A stretch of 64,000 nucleotides of DNA from Streptomyces sp. NBC_00820 (lineage in GTDB: Bacteria; Actinomycetota; Actinomycetes; Streptomycetales; Streptomycetaceae). Position numbers and translations under genes: made by a program. The first letter of the stretch is position 1. Every line of letters begins with the position of its first letter. This document shows, in pieces, positions 44,535 through 53,012 of this stretch. The DNA is taken from NCBI RefSeq assembly GCF_036347055.1, contig NZ_CP108882.1, positions 4,313,501-4,377,500 of the forward strand. The letters are read 5' to 3'. The notes below the pieces were generated by a model that ran no database searches, was not told the DNA's origin, and was given only the letters and a program-made list of their open reading frames with translations.

Positions 44535-45335
44535 ATGAGCGCCACCGTGTCCGAATTCCACTACGGCGTGATCACGCCGGTAGTCGCCTATCTGATGGCG
44601 ACTCTGGGCGCGGCCCTGGGCCTGCGCTGCACGACCCGTTCCCTGCGCAACGTCCGTGGTGAACGGGGGCTCGCGTGGCTGACGCTGGGCGCGGTGTCCA
44701 TCGGCTGCGGCATCTGGACCATGCACTTCATCGCGATGATCGGCTTCAGCGTCCAGGGCGCCCTGGTCGGTTACGACACCTCGATGACGCTCCTGAGCCT
44801 CCTGGTCGCCATCGTCGTGGTGGCCGTGGGGGTGTTCCTGGTCGGCTTCCGGGGCACCGGCCCGCTCACCCTGGGTGCCGCGGGCACCTTCACCGGACTG
44901 GGCGTCGCCGCGATGCACTACCTCGGCATGGCCGCCCTGCGGACCGGTGGCACCGTGCGCTACGACCTGGCGACCGTCGCCCTCTCCGTCGTCATCGCGA
45001 TCGTCGCCGCGACGGCCGCCCTCTGGGCCGCCGTGTCGATCAGCGCCGTCTGGGCGACCCTGGGCGCGAGCCTCGTGATGGGTGGCGCGGTGTCCCTCAT
45101 GCACTACACGGGCATGTCCGCCGTCAGCGTCCAGCTCGTCGCCGGCAGCCCCGCCGTCTCCACGGCGGGGACGAGCCAGCTCTCCCTGCTCCTGATCATG
45201 CTCGCCGGCCCGATGACCGTCCTGCTCCTCGCCGGCGTGATCGTCATGTTCGACCCGGAGGTCGTGCTCGGCCAGGGCGACTGGAACGCCGGCTCGCGCA
45301 CCCGCCGGTCCGTGCCCGGGGCGAACCGGGTGTGA
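44535..45335 (+). CDS. MHYT-domain membrane sensor protein
   Basis: A 266-aa integral membrane protein of seven TM helices built almost entirely of MHYT units. Three copies of the motif are present (WTMHFIAM, AAMHYLGM, SLMHYTGM), where Met/His/Tyr are thought to bind copper and sense a diatomic gas or redox state. No GGDEF, EAL or kinase domain follows, so it is a stand-alone sensor or transporter. The ATG at 44535 has AAGGG upstream; 44442 would add a hydrophilic leader. Family firm, role unknown. Confidence 0.88.
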   Translation: MSATVSEFHYGVITPVVAYLMATLGAALGLRCTTRSLRNVRGERGLAWLTLGAVSIGCGIWTMHFIAMIGFSVQGALVGYDTSMTLLSLLVAIVVVAVGVFLVGFRGTGPLTLGAAGTFTGLGVAAMHYLGMAALRTGGTVRYDLATVALSVVIAIVAATAALWAAVSISAVWATLGASLVMGGAVSLMHYTGMSAVSVQLVAGSPAVSTAGTSQLSLLLIMLAGPMTVLLLAGVIVMFDPEVVLGQGDWNAGSRTRRSVPGANRV

Positions 45336-45340
45336 ACCAC

Positions 45341-45360
45341 CGGGCCGACCGCTCGGTCCG
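45341..45360. terminator. weak hairpin between MHYT and metK genes
   Basis: CGGGCCGA-ccgc-TCGGTCCG, an 8-bp stem with one G-T pair, just after the MHYT stop in the convergent gap. Confidence 0.35.
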
Positions 45361-45402
45361 CCCCGCTCGCCCCACCCCGCTCACCCCGCTCGCCCCGCCC
45401 GC

Positions 45403-46611
45403 TCAGTCCACCCCGGCCGCCGACCGCAGGCGGTCCGCGCGGTCGGTGCGCTCCCAGGTGAAGTCGGGCAGGTCCCGGCCGAAGTGGCCGTAGGCGGCGG
45501 TCTGGGCGTAGATCGGGCGCAGGAGGTCCAGGTCGCGGACGATGGCGGCCGGGCGCAGGTCGAAGACCTCGGTCACCGCGTGCTGGATCCGCGCGACGGA
45601 CACGGTCTCCGTGCCGAAGGTCTCCACGAAGAGGCCGACCGGCGCGGCCTTGCCGATCGCGTAGGCCACCTGCACCTCGGCGCGCCGGGCCAGCCCGGCC
45701 GCCACGATGGTCTTGGCGACCCAGCGCATGGCGTACGCGGCGCTGCGGTCGACCTTGGAGGGGTCCTTGCCCGAGAAGGCGCCGCCCCCGTGCCGGGCCA
45801 TGCCGCCGTACGTGTCGATGATGATCTTGCGCCCGGTGAGTCCCGCGTCGCCCATCGGGCCGCCGATCTCGAAGCGGCCGGTGGGATTGACCAGCAGGCG
45901 GTAGCCCTCGGTGTCGATGCCGAGCGCGGCGAGTTCCGGCTCGACCACGTGCGTGCGGATGTCCGGCACCAGGGTGGAGCCGAGGTCGGTGCCGGCGGCG
46001 TGCTGCGTGGAGACGACCACGGTGTCGAGGCGGACCGGGCGGTCGCCGTCGTACTCGACGGTGACCTGCGTCTTGCCGTCGGGCCGCAGGTAGGGGAGCG
46101 TGCCGTCCTTGCGCACCGCGGAGAGCCGGTGGGCCAGCCGGTGGGCCAGGGTGATCGGCAGGGGCATGAGCTGGGGCGTCTCGTCACAGGCGTACCCGAA
46201 CATCAGCCCCTGGTCGCCCGCGCCCTGCCGGTCCAGTTCGTCCGCCGGGCCGCCGGCGTCCGTGGCCGTCCGTGACTCGTAGGCGCTGTCCACACCCTGT
46301 GCGATGTCGGGCGACTGGGCGCCGATGGACACGGATATCCCGCAGGAGTTGCCGTCGAAGCCCTTGAGCGAGCTGTCGTAGCCGATCTGGAGGATCTTGC
46401 TCCGGACCAGGGAGGCGATCGGGGCGTACGCGGTGGTCGTCACCTCTCCGGCGACATGCACCAGTCCGGTGGTGACGAGGGTCTCCACGGCGACCCGCGA
46501 GGACGGGTCCTCCTTGAGCAGCGCGTCGAGAACGGTGTCGCTGATCTGGTCGGCGATCTTGTCGGGGTGGCCTTCGGTCACGGACTCCGAAGTGAACAGA
46601 CGACGGGACAC
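45403..46611 (-). CDS. metK: S-adenosylmethionine synthetase
   Basis: Makes SAM from methionine and ATP. The 402-aa protein has all signatures: [20 protein letters not shown] (ATP and metal site), P-loop-like [20 protein letters not shown], and [19 protein letters not shown]. Nothing suggests inactivity. Its place at the edge of a cluster with at least four SAM-using proteins suggests a pathway-dedicated copy; in S. coelicolor the housekeeping metK is far from aspS/metG, but this genome's other copy cannot be checked here. It is downstream of the tautomerase and A-domain genes; the 171-bp gap before it is filled with TGGTCTC/CTGATGC repeats. Confidence 0.96.
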   Translation of the reverse strand: MSRRLFTSESVTEGHPDKIADQISDTVLDALLKEDPSSRVAVETLVTTGLVHVAGEVTTTAYAPIASLVRSKILQIGYDSSLKGFDGNSCGISVSIGAQSPDIAQGVDSAYESRTATDAGGPADELDRQGAGDQGLMFGYACDETPQLMPLPITLAHRLAHRLSAVRKDGTLPYLRPDGKTQVTVEYDGDRPVRLDTVVVSTQHAAGTDLGSTLVPDIRTHVVEPELAALGIDTEGYRLLVNPTGRFEIGGPMGDAGLTGRKIIIDTYGGMARHGGGAFSGKDPSKVDRSAAYAMRWVAKTIVAAGLARRAEVQVAYAIGKAAPVGLFVETFGTETVSVARIQHAVTEVFDLRPAAIVRDLDLLRPIYAQTAAYGHFGRDLPDFTWERTDRADRLRSAAGVD

Positions 46612-46647
46612 GGGGCTCCTCAGGGGTAGTGGCGCGCTCGTACGGGT

Positions 46648-46750
46648 CTGGTCTCTGATGCCTGGTCTCTGGTCTCTGGTCTCTTGTCTCTTGTTTCTGA
46701 TACCTGGTCTCTGATGCGTGATGTCTGATGTCCGGTGCCTGATGTCTGTG
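46648..46750. repeat. heptamer-type repeats (TGGTCTC, TGATGCC) upstream of metK
   Basis: About 100 bp of imperfect short repeats (TGGTCTCTGATGCC, TGGTCTC three times, TTGTCTC, then TGATGTC variants) between metK and the tautomerase gene. AT content is clearly higher than in surrounding DNA. Confidence 0.85.
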
Positions 46751-46782
46751 ACGACCGACGTCCCGGCCCTCGGTGCGGCGTC

Positions 46783-47178
46783 CTAGGGGGCCACTCCGGC
46801 CGGATCCGGCGCGTCCCCCGCCCAGACGTCTCCCCGGACCAGCAACTCCCCGGCCACGGCCCGGTGCACGGCGAGGTAGACCTCCTCGGCCGGCACGTTC
46901 AGCAGGGTGCTCAGCTCGTCGCGCAGCATCCGCAGCAGCTGGGCCACCGTCTCCTGGGGGTACGACTCCTTGCAGGTGACGAAGCCGATGGGGGCGCACG
47001 GTCCCGAGGGTGCCCGCAGCCACTCCGGGCGGTGTGCCGCGTCGGGGTCGAGCCGCTGCCAGGTCACCCAGCAGTGCTCCTCGGCGATCCGCAGCAGCCC
47101 GGTGACCGCCTTGGCGATCCGGGCCAGCGCGGGACGCCCCGGGCTCGGGTCGGGCGACATGAGGGTGATGACGGGCAT
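46783..47178 (-). CDS. tautomerase-superfamily protein
   Basis: A 131-aa protein starting MPVITL, so the catalytic Pro1 of the 4-oxalocrotonate tautomerase/MIF superfamily would be exposed after Met removal. Two beta-alpha-beta halves are visible: PVITL...LARIAKAVTGLLRIAEEHCWVTWQRL and IGFVTCKESYPQETVAQLLRMLRDELSTLLNVPAEEVYLAVHRAV. This is the fused-dimer layout of MIF or cis-CaaD types. It may isomerise an enol/keto or dehalogenate/hydrate an acid; in this cluster it could act on an amino-acid precursor. The start at 47178 is preferred over 47217 because it exposes Pro2 and has GAGG upstream. Confidence 0.75.
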   Translation of the reverse strand: MPVITLMSPDPSPGRPALARIAKAVTGLLRIAEEHCWVTWQRLDPDAAHRPEWLRAPSGPCAPIGFVTCKESYPQETVAQLLRMLRDELSTLLNVPAEEVYLAVHRAVAGELLVRGDVWAGDAPDPAGVAP

Positions 47179-47293
47179 GGCACAGCACCTCTCTGGGGCG
47201 GGGCATGGGTTCTCCACCGGCGTTCCCCGCGGCCGCGCGCGGGGCGGGCGCAGGGGCGCCGGGACGGGACCGGGGGCGCCGGGACGGTGGCGG

Positions 47294-48922
47294 TCACCCC
47301 GGCAGCAGGGTCAGCAGCCGGGCGCGGTCGACCTTGCCGTTGGCGGTGACCGGCAGCCGGTCCACCCGCTGGACGACGTCCGGCACCGCGTGACCGGGCA
47401 GCAGCCGGCCGAGCGAACGGCGCAGCAGGACGGAGTCCTCCGTGTCGTCGGCGGTGGAGGTGTAGAAGAGCGCCAGACGGTCGTAGGTGCCCAGTTGGCC
47501 GGGGACGGGTACGGCCACGCAGTGCGCGATCCCGGGCAGACCGGCCGCGTGCGCCTCGATCTCCTCGGGCTCGATGCGGTGGCCGCGGATCTTCACCTGG
47601 CGGTCGGTGCGCCCGGTGAAGTGCAGGACGCCGTCGGTGTCGCGCAGGCCGTGGTCGCCGGTGCGGTAGACGCGCAGGGAGGCGCCGCCGATCGTCCGCT
47701 CCGGGAAGCGGGCGGCGGTCAGCGCGGGGTCGCCGAGGTACTCCCGGGCCAGGCCGCCCCCGCTGACGCACAGTTCACCGACGACGCCGGCCGGACAGGG
47801 CCGGCCGTCCGCGTCGAGGACGTGCACCGCGGTCCCCGGCACCTCACGGCCGATGGGCACGCCGTGCTCCGCCTCGCAGTCCCGCGCCGAGACGGGGTGG
47901 ACGGTGGCGAACACACAACTCTCCACCGGGCCGTACCCGTTGAACAGGCGGGTTCCGGGATGCCGGGCGAGGAAGGAGCCGACGTGCGCGGTCGACAGCT
48001 TCTCGCCCCCGGTGTAGAGGCGCTCCAGGCCCTGGAAGCAGTCGGGGTCGATCTCGGTGAAGAGGTGGAAGAGGGAGGCCGTCAGCCACGCCGTGCCGAC
48101 CCCGTGGTCCTCGATCGCCTGCCGCAGCGTGTCGGGGAGGAGATGGTCCTCCCGGGCCGTGACACAGGTGCCGCCGGTGGTGAGAGCGCCCCACAGTTCG
48201 AGGGAGAAGGCGTCCCAGGGCGCCGGGGCCGCCTGCAGCATCACGGTGCCCGGACCGAACGCGAGCGGGCCGTCCGCCGCGAACAGGCGTGTGGTGGCCG
48301 CGTGCGGTGACACCACTCCCTTCGGCGCGCCGCTGGTGCCGGAGGTGAAGAAGACGGCGGCGGGCACGTCCGCCGGGCCGTCGTACGCGAGGAAGCCGTC
48401 GTCCGTGGGGCGGCTGGCGTCTGCGGAGAAGGCCTCCCCCGCGGGGGAGCCGTCGTCCGAGGCGAAGCCGTCGCCCAAGGTAAGGCCGTCGTACGCCGGG
48501 AAGCCGTCGCCCGCGGTACCGCCCTCGCCGCCCGTCGGCCCGCCCGTCGGCCCGGTCGGCGGGCGCCACACCGGCTGCCGCGCGGACGACTCCCGCAGGT
48601 CGGTCACCAGCACCGGAGCGTTCAACTGGGCCAGCACTCCGTCGATCCGCTCCGCCGGCCACCGGGGGTCCAGTGCCGCGTAGCCCGCACCGCACTTGAG
48701 CACCGCGAGCAGGGCGACGTAGAGCCGGGCGGAACGCGGCAGGAGCACCGGGACCAGCGTGCCCGGGCCGGCCCCGGCGGCCGCCAGTCGCCGCGCCCAC
48801 GCGTCGGCCGTCGCGTCGAGGTCCGCGTAGTCGAGGCGGATCGCGCCGTCCACCACGGCGAGGGCCCGCGGCGCGGTCCTGGCCCGGTGTGCGACGGCCT
48901 GGTGTATGAGCTCCACTCCCAT
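47294..48922 (-). CDS. stand-alone NRPS-type adenylation domain
   Basis: A 542-aa amino-acid-activating enzyme without carrier or condensation domains. Core motifs: A3 FFTSGTSGAPKGVV, A4-A5 region APWDAFSLELWGAL and NGYGPVESCVF, A7 VYRTGDHG, A8 GRTDRQVKIRGHRIEPEEIE, A10 PVTANGKVDR with the catalytic Lys. My hand alignment gives pocket residues D-A-L-L-Y-G-G-V-F-K, nearest to small aliphatic codes such as Val; treat as tentative. A roughly 55-residue Gly/Asp-rich insertion (GDGF repeats, about 120-180) precedes A3. It presumably loads the PCP-thioesterase encoded at 51192. The start at 48922 has GGAGG eight bases upstream. Confidence 0.9.
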   Translation of the reverse strand: MGVELIHQAVAHRARTAPRALAVVDGAIRLDYADLDATADAWARRLAAAGAGPGTLVPVLLPRSARLYVALLAVLKCGAGYAALDPRWPAERIDGVLAQLNAPVLVTDLRESSARQPVWRPPTGPTGGPTGGEGGTAGDGFPAYDGLTLGDGFASDDGSPAGEAFSADASRPTDDGFLAYDGPADVPAAVFFTSGTSGAPKGVVSPHAATTRLFAADGPLAFGPGTVMLQAAPAPWDAFSLELWGALTTGGTCVTAREDHLLPDTLRQAIEDHGVGTAWLTASLFHLFTEIDPDCFQGLERLYTGGEKLSTAHVGSFLARHPGTRLFNGYGPVESCVFATVHPVSARDCEAEHGVPIGREVPGTAVHVLDADGRPCPAGVVGELCVSGGGLAREYLGDPALTAARFPERTIGGASLRVYRTGDHGLRDTDGVLHFTGRTDRQVKIRGHRIEPEEIEAHAAGLPGIAHCVAVPVPGQLGTYDRLALFYTSTADDTEDSVLLRRSLGRLLPGHAVPDVVQRVDRLPVTANGKVDRARLLTLLPG

Positions 48923-48991
48923 GGAAGGCCCCTCCAGATCTGCCGGGTTGACGAAGACCGGACCACCGGGAATCCACCGCGGTCCGCAGCA

Positions 48992-49021
48992 GGTATACGG
49001 GGCCGTTCCTTCCGGTGTCAC
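48992..49021 (-). promoter_or_regulatory. candidate promoter for the A-domain/tautomerase/metK genes
   Basis: Reading leftward: GTGACA (49021-49016), an 18-base spacer and TATACC (48997-48992), about 70 bases before the ATG. It sits in the 203-bp divergent control region of the cluster. Confidence 0.5.
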
Positions 49022-49050
49022 GTACCCGGTTCCGGGGACGGGGGGACGCG

Positions 49051-49080
49051 TTGACGTACCGGGCGACCGGTCGGGAGTCT
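49051..49080 (+). promoter_or_regulatory. candidate promoter for the rightward cluster operon
   Basis: TTGACG at 49051-49056 with GAGTCT after an 18-base spacer, about 45 bases before the first rightward ATG. The -35 is strong, the -10 weak, as expected for an activator-dependent (SARP-type) promoter. Confidence 0.45.
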
Positions 49081-49125
49081 GACGGGGGCCGTCACCCCGG
49101 CCATTTCTCAAGGGGGGTTTGTCCG

Positions 49126-49872
49126 ATGAGGGCCTTCAGACAGGAAGCCGGAGAGGCAGCGCCGGTCCTTCCCCGGCCGCTGCTGGCGGAGGACGCCGGC
49201 GGGGTCGAACTGCTCGACTACGACGCCGCGCCCGGGCTTCCCGGAGCCGGCGGAGCACCGGGCAGCATGCTCCTGCTGCACGGGTTCGGCGGGGACAAGG
49301 GGCAGTTGCGGCCGGTCGGCGACGCGCTGTGCCCGCAGGACTCGGTCGCCGTCTACCCCTCCCTGCGCGCCCACGGCGACAGCCACCAGCCCGCCTGGGG
49401 CTACTCCGTGCTGGACTTCGCCGCCGACCTGCACCGCATCGGCGACATCCTGCCGGGCGACCTGCACCTGGTCGGCTACTCGTACGGCGGGCTCGTGGCG
49501 GCCGTCTCCGCGGTCACCTGGGGCGCGTCCCGGGTGCGCAGCCTGGTGGTGATCGACCAGTCCTTCGACGCCCACCCCGACCTGCACGTGGCGGACGAGT
49601 GGGCCGAGGGCAGCCTGCTGCGCTGGACCTACGACTTCGGGCACCTCCCGGACCTGCTGGAACGGCTCGGCATCCCGGTCCTGGTCCTGGCCGCCGCCGA
49701 GAGCCGGAACATCCTGGCCGACGAGCGGGACCGCCTAGCCCGGCGCGACGACGCGTTCCTGCGGCTGGAACGCATCCAGGGCGCCCACGCCGACTGCCAC
49801 CGCAACACGGACGAGATCACCGCCGCCATGCGGGCCTTCTACCGGGACCGCTTCGAGAAGGAGACCCCGTGA
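49126..49872 (+). CDS. alpha/beta hydrolase (possible type II thioesterase-like)
   Basis: A 248-aa hydrolase: SMLLLHGFGGDKGQLRPV (oxyanion), PSLRAHGDSHQP, nucleophile elbow LVGYSYGGLVAAV, acid-side strand VLVLAAAESRNI and catalytic His region IQGAHADCHRNTDEI. First gene of the rightward operon; AAGGGGGG ribosome site. It overlaps the MFS gene by four bases. In an NRPS-like setting it may clear mis-loaded carrier proteins or hydrolyse a late intermediate; the sequence does not decide. Confidence 0.8.
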   Translation: MRAFRQEAGEAAPVLPRPLLAEDAGGVELLDYDAAPGLPGAGGAPGSMLLLHGFGGDKGQLRPVGDALCPQDSVAVYPSLRAHGDSHQPAWGYSVLDFAADLHRIGDILPGDLHLVGYSYGGLVAAVSAVTWGASRVRSLVVIDQSFDAHPDLHVADEWAEGSLLRWTYDFGHLPDLLERLGIPVLVLAAAESRNILADERDRLARRDDAFLRLERIQGAHADCHRNTDEITAAMRAFYRDRFEKETP

Positions 49873-51107
49873 AAGCCTCCTTCGTCGAGGAAGGACCCGC
49901 GCGCACCCTGGTCCTGGGCACACTCGCCAACTCCCTCGGAAACGGTGCGTTCCTGACCTGCTCCGCGCTCTACTTCGTGCGGATCGCGGGCTTTTCGCCG
50001 GGGCGCCTCGGCCTCGGGCTCAGCATCGCCGGCGTCGCGGGCCTGTTCGCCGGAGTCCCGCTCGGCCACCTCGCCGACCGCAGGGGACCGCGCGGCACCT
50101 CGGCGGCGCTCCTGATCCTGGCCGGCCTCGCCACCGCCGCGTACCTCACGACCGACTCCTACCCCGCGTTCGTCACGATCGCCTTCCTGTACGCCCTGTT
50201 CGAGCGGGGCGCGCACGCGGCGCGGCAGGCGCTGATCCCGGGCGTGCTGAGCGGCGAGAGCCTCGTCCGGGTCCGCGCCAAGATCCGCGTGGTCACCAAC
50301 GCGGGTGTGTCCCTGGGCGCCGCGCTGGGCGGTCTCGCCCTGCTGTGGGACACCAGAGCCGCCTACCAGCTCACCTTCGCCGTGAACGCGCTGAGCTTCG
50401 TCGTGTGCGGGCTGCTCTTCCTGCGCCTGCCCGCCGTGCCCCGCTCGCCCGAACGCCGGGCCGGCGAACCACGGCTCGCGGTGCTGCGCGACACCCCGTA
50501 CGCGGTCCTCGCGCTGATCAACATGGTGATGCTGCTGCACATCCCGATCCTGGAGGTCGTCCTCCCGCTCTGGATCGCGCTGCGCACCGACGCGCCCCAC
50601 TCGCTCACGGCACTGCTGCTGCTGTGCAACACCCTCGCCGTCGTCGCCCTCCAGGTGCCCGTCACCAAGCGGATCGACGCTCTGGAGCCGGCCGTCCGCG
50701 CGTTCCGGCTGGCCGGTGTGGCCCTGCTCGGCTGCTGTGCCGCCTTCGCCCTGTCCTCGGGCCGCGGTCCGGTGACGGCGACGGCCGTGCTGGTGGTCGC
50801 CGCGGCCCTGCACGTGTACGGCGAGATGGTGCAGTCGGCCGGCTCCTGGCTGATCGGCTACGAACTGGCTCCCGCCGACCGGCAGGGCCAGTACCAGGGC
50901 CTGTTCAACACCGGGATAGCCGCCGTGCAGATGTTCGGCCCGCTCTCGCTGACCCTGCTCCTCATCGACTGGGGCACGCCCGGCTGGCTGGTGCTCGGCG
51001 CGGTGTTCCTGGCCGGCGGCCTGTCGATGGCACCGGCCGTCCGCTGGGCACAGAGCCGCCGCGCCGGCGTCGCCCGGACCGGCCCGGCACCGGCCACCAC
51101 CGCCTGA
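49869..51107 (+). CDS. MFS exporter
   Basis: A 412-aa major facilitator with 12 predicted TM helices. The motif A-like loop GVPLGHLADRRGPRGTS lies between TM2 and TM3. YQLTFAVNALSFVVCGLLFL and the second-half RQGQYQGLFNTGIAAVQMFGP are typical of the drug-exporter group. GTGA overlap with the hydrolase stop implies translational coupling. It probably exports the cluster product or gives self-resistance. The C-terminus lies in a 13-bp tandem repeat that copies the stop codon. Confidence 0.88.
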   Translation: MKASFVEEGPARTLVLGTLANSLGNGAFLTCSALYFVRIAGFSPGRLGLGLSIAGVAGLFAGVPLGHLADRRGPRGTSAALLILAGLATAAYLTTDSYPAFVTIAFLYALFERGAHAARQALIPGVLSGESLVRVRAKIRVVTNAGVSLGAALGGLALLWDTRAAYQLTFAVNALSFVVCGLLFLRLPAVPRSPERRAGEPRLAVLRDTPYAVLALINMVMLLHIPILEVVLPLWIALRTDAPHSLTALLLLCNTLAVVALQVPVTKRIDALEPAVRAFRLAGVALLGCCAAFALSSGRGPVTATAVLVVAAALHVYGEMVQSAGSWLIGYELAPADRQGQYQGLFNTGIAAVQMFGPLSLTLLLIDWGTPGWLVLGAVFLAGGLSMAPAVRWAQSRRAGVARTGPAPATTA

Positions 51108-51151
51108 ACGGCCGCCTGAGCGGTCCGCCTGAGCGGTTCGCCCGAACGGTC
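51101..51151 (+). repeat. 13-bp tandem repeat CGCCTGAGCGGTC over a stop codon
   Basis: Four units; the first holds the MFS TGA stop and the second and third each carry another TGA. Confidence 0.85.
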
Positions 51152-51191
51152 CGAGGGACCGGCAGTACGACATCACCTGATGGGGGAGACG

Positions 51192-52274
51192 ATGGCAACC
51201 CGGGAATCCACCACGGCGCCGACCACCGGCCTCGGCCGCGACGGCGTCGAACTCCAGCTGTGCGACGTGTGGCGCAGGCTGCTCGGCCGCACCGACGTCG
51301 GCATCCACGACGACTTCTTCTCGCTCGGCGGGCACTCGCTGCTCGCCATCAAGCTGACCGTGGAGGTGCGCAGGCTCTTCCAGGTCGACCTCACCGCCGC
51401 CGACCTGCTGTCCGCCGCCACCGTCGCCGAACTGGCCGAGATCGTCCGCCGCGGCACCGCCGACCACCAGGGCCAGCTGGTCCGCATCCAGGCCGGCTCC
51501 GGCGGCAGCCCCGTCTACGCCCTGCCCCCGGTCTCCGGGACCGTGCTGCTGTACCCGCCGATCGCCCGCGCCATGGGCACCGACCAGCCCTTCTGGGGCG
51601 TGCAGTCGGTCGGACTGCTACCGGGCGAGGAGCCCCTCACCTCGATCGAGGAGATCTCCGAGACCTTCATCGAGCAGCTGCGCACCGTCCACCCCGAGGG
51701 CGCCGAGTGGAACCTGATCGGCTACTCCATGGGCGGCCTGCTGGCCTACGAGACCGCCCGCCGGCTGAAGGAACGCGGCGAGCGCGTCGGCCTCGTCGGA
51801 CTGCTCGACACCCGCGTCACCGTCGAACCCAGTGCCGACCCGGACTTCGCCCTGCGCGCCCTGCTCTGGCGGGGACTCAGGCTCGACGTCGACATCGACT
51901 GGCTGCGCGGCCTGGACCCGCGGACCAGGGCGGCCGAGCTGGTCCGGCGGTCCGTCGCCGCCGGGACCATGCCCGCCGACTTCGACGCCGACCGCCTGCG
52001 CCGCATGATCGACATGTACGGCTTCAACCTCGACGCCCTCGCCGCCTACCGGATCAAGCCCTACGACGGCACGGTCACCGTCTTCCGCGTGACCGACCGG
52101 TCCATGGAGGACGGCACGCTCCCCGACGACCTCGGATGGGGCGACCTCGCCGCCCACGCGGCCGTCGTCGACGTACCCGGCGACCACTTCACCATGGTCG
52201 AACCCGGCCAGGTCGAGGTCCTGGGCCGCCGGCTGCGCGAGCGGCTCGGCCCCGCGCCCGTGCCCACGGCCTGA
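51192..52274 (+). CDS. peptidyl carrier protein-thioesterase didomain
   Basis: A 360-aa NRPS termination module. Residues 15-92: carrier domain with phosphopantetheine Ser49 in DDFFSLGGHSLLAIKL. Residues about 100-350: type I thioesterase with nucleophile Ser179 in LIGYSMGGLLAYETA, acid in VGLLDTR, and His in VPGDHFTMVEPGQ. There is no condensation domain, so chain extension must come from elsewhere (ATP-grasp enzymes nearby) or the domain acts as a loading platform for amino-acid modification. Ribosome site GGGGGAG. 84 bp after the MFS gene, 35 bp before the TrmO-like gene. Confidence 0.93.
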   Translation: MATRESTTAPTTGLGRDGVELQLCDVWRRLLGRTDVGIHDDFFSLGGHSLLAIKLTVEVRRLFQVDLTAADLLSAATVAELAEIVRRGTADHQGQLVRIQAGSGGSPVYALPPVSGTVLLYPPIARAMGTDQPFWGVQSVGLLPGEEPLTSIEEISETFIEQLRTVHPEGAEWNLIGYSMGGLLAYETARRLKERGERVGLVGLLDTRVTVEPSADPDFALRALLWRGLRLDVDIDWLRGLDPRTRAAELVRRSVAAGTMPADFDADRLRRMIDMYGFNLDALAAYRIKPYDGTVTVFRVTDRSMEDGTLPDDLGWGDLAAHAAVVDVPGDHFTMVEPGQVEVLGRRLRERLGPAPVPTA

Positions 52275-52309
52275 CCCGCCCGCTCCCGTACGGAAGGGAA
52301 ACGCCCACC

Positions 52310-52864
52310 ATGCCCCCACAGCAGGAGCAGGAGCACGACCGGGAGCCGGAGCACGAGCAGGAGCGCGACCGGGACCGGCAGCCCGGCTCACCTCCCGCCT
52401 CGTACACCCTGCGGCCGATCGGTGTCGTCCGCTCGCCCCGCGCGGTGCCGGAGCACGACCACTGGGGCGGGGTCACCGCGCTCATCGAGCTGGACCCCGC
52501 TGTGCTGCGCCCCGAGGCCGTGACCGGTCTCGAGCTCTTCTCCCACCTCGAAGTGGTCTTCCACTTCCACCTCGTGCCCGAGTCCGACACCGTCACCGGA
52601 GCGGTCCACCCCCGCGGCCGTACCGACCTGCCGCGCCTCGGCATCCTCGCCCAGCGGCTCAAGGAACGCCCCAACCGGCTCGGCGTCTCCCGCTGCGAGC
52701 TGGTCGGCGTCGACGGACTCACCCTGCGCGTCCGGGCCCTCGACGCCCTGGACGGCACCCCGGTCCTCGACGTCAAGCCGTACCAGAGGCTCTTCCAGCC
52801 GGACCCGGCCGCCGTGCGCGAACCGCCCTGGCTGCACGAGGCGATGTCCGCCTACTACGCCTGA
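52310..52864 (+). CDS. TrmO (TsaA/YaeB) family SAM-dependent methyltransferase, copy 1
   Basis: A 184-aa protein of the TrmO beta-barrel methyltransferase family. Signatures: LRPIGVVRSPRAVPEHDHWG, ELFSHLEVVFHFH, HPRGRTDLPRLGILAQRLKERPNRLGVSRCEL and DALDGTPVLDVKPY. True TrmO methylates t6A37 in tRNA. A 28-residue highly charged leader (EQEHDREPEHEQERDRDRQ) is not part of the family. About 5 kb downstream lies a second homologue, so a role in the pathway rather than tRNA is likely. 35 bp after the PCP-TE gene; ribosome site GGAAGGGAA. Confidence 0.88.
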   Translation: MPPQQEQEHDREPEHEQERDRDRQPGSPPASYTLRPIGVVRSPRAVPEHDHWGGVTALIELDPAVLRPEAVTGLELFSHLEVVFHFHLVPESDTVTGAVHPRGRTDLPRLGILAQRLKERPNRLGVSRCELVGVDGLTLRVRALDALDGTPVLDVKPYQRLFQPDPAAVREPPWLHEAMSAYYA

Positions 52865-52866
52865 CG

Positions 52867-52947
52867 CCTCTCCCCTTCTGCCCTTTCGTCTCTTCTCTCT
52901 CTTCGCTCTCTCTTCCGACCTTTCTTCCGATCTCTCTTCCGACGCTC
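52867..52947 (+). other. polypyrimidine tract in the radical SAM leader
   Basis: About 80 bases of almost pure C and T on the + strand (TCTCTTCTCTCTCTTCGCTC...), with three CTTCCGA-type repeats. Two small hairpins (CCGGC-cacaa-GCCGG; ACGGG-tt-CCCGT) lie at 52964-52993 before the start. C-rich, G-poor RNA of this kind is the usual form of a Rho loading site. Confidence 0.75.
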
Positions 52948-53012
52948 CAGAACGCTCCCCTCATCCGGCCACAAGCCGGCACGGGTTCCCGTCCACAGCC
53001 AAGGAGACCACC

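Noticed and set aside
46612..46782. SAM riboswitch upstream of metK
   Set aside because: The leader is low-complexity TGGTCTC/CTGATG repeats with no visible pseudoknot or SAM-I/II/IV-like core.
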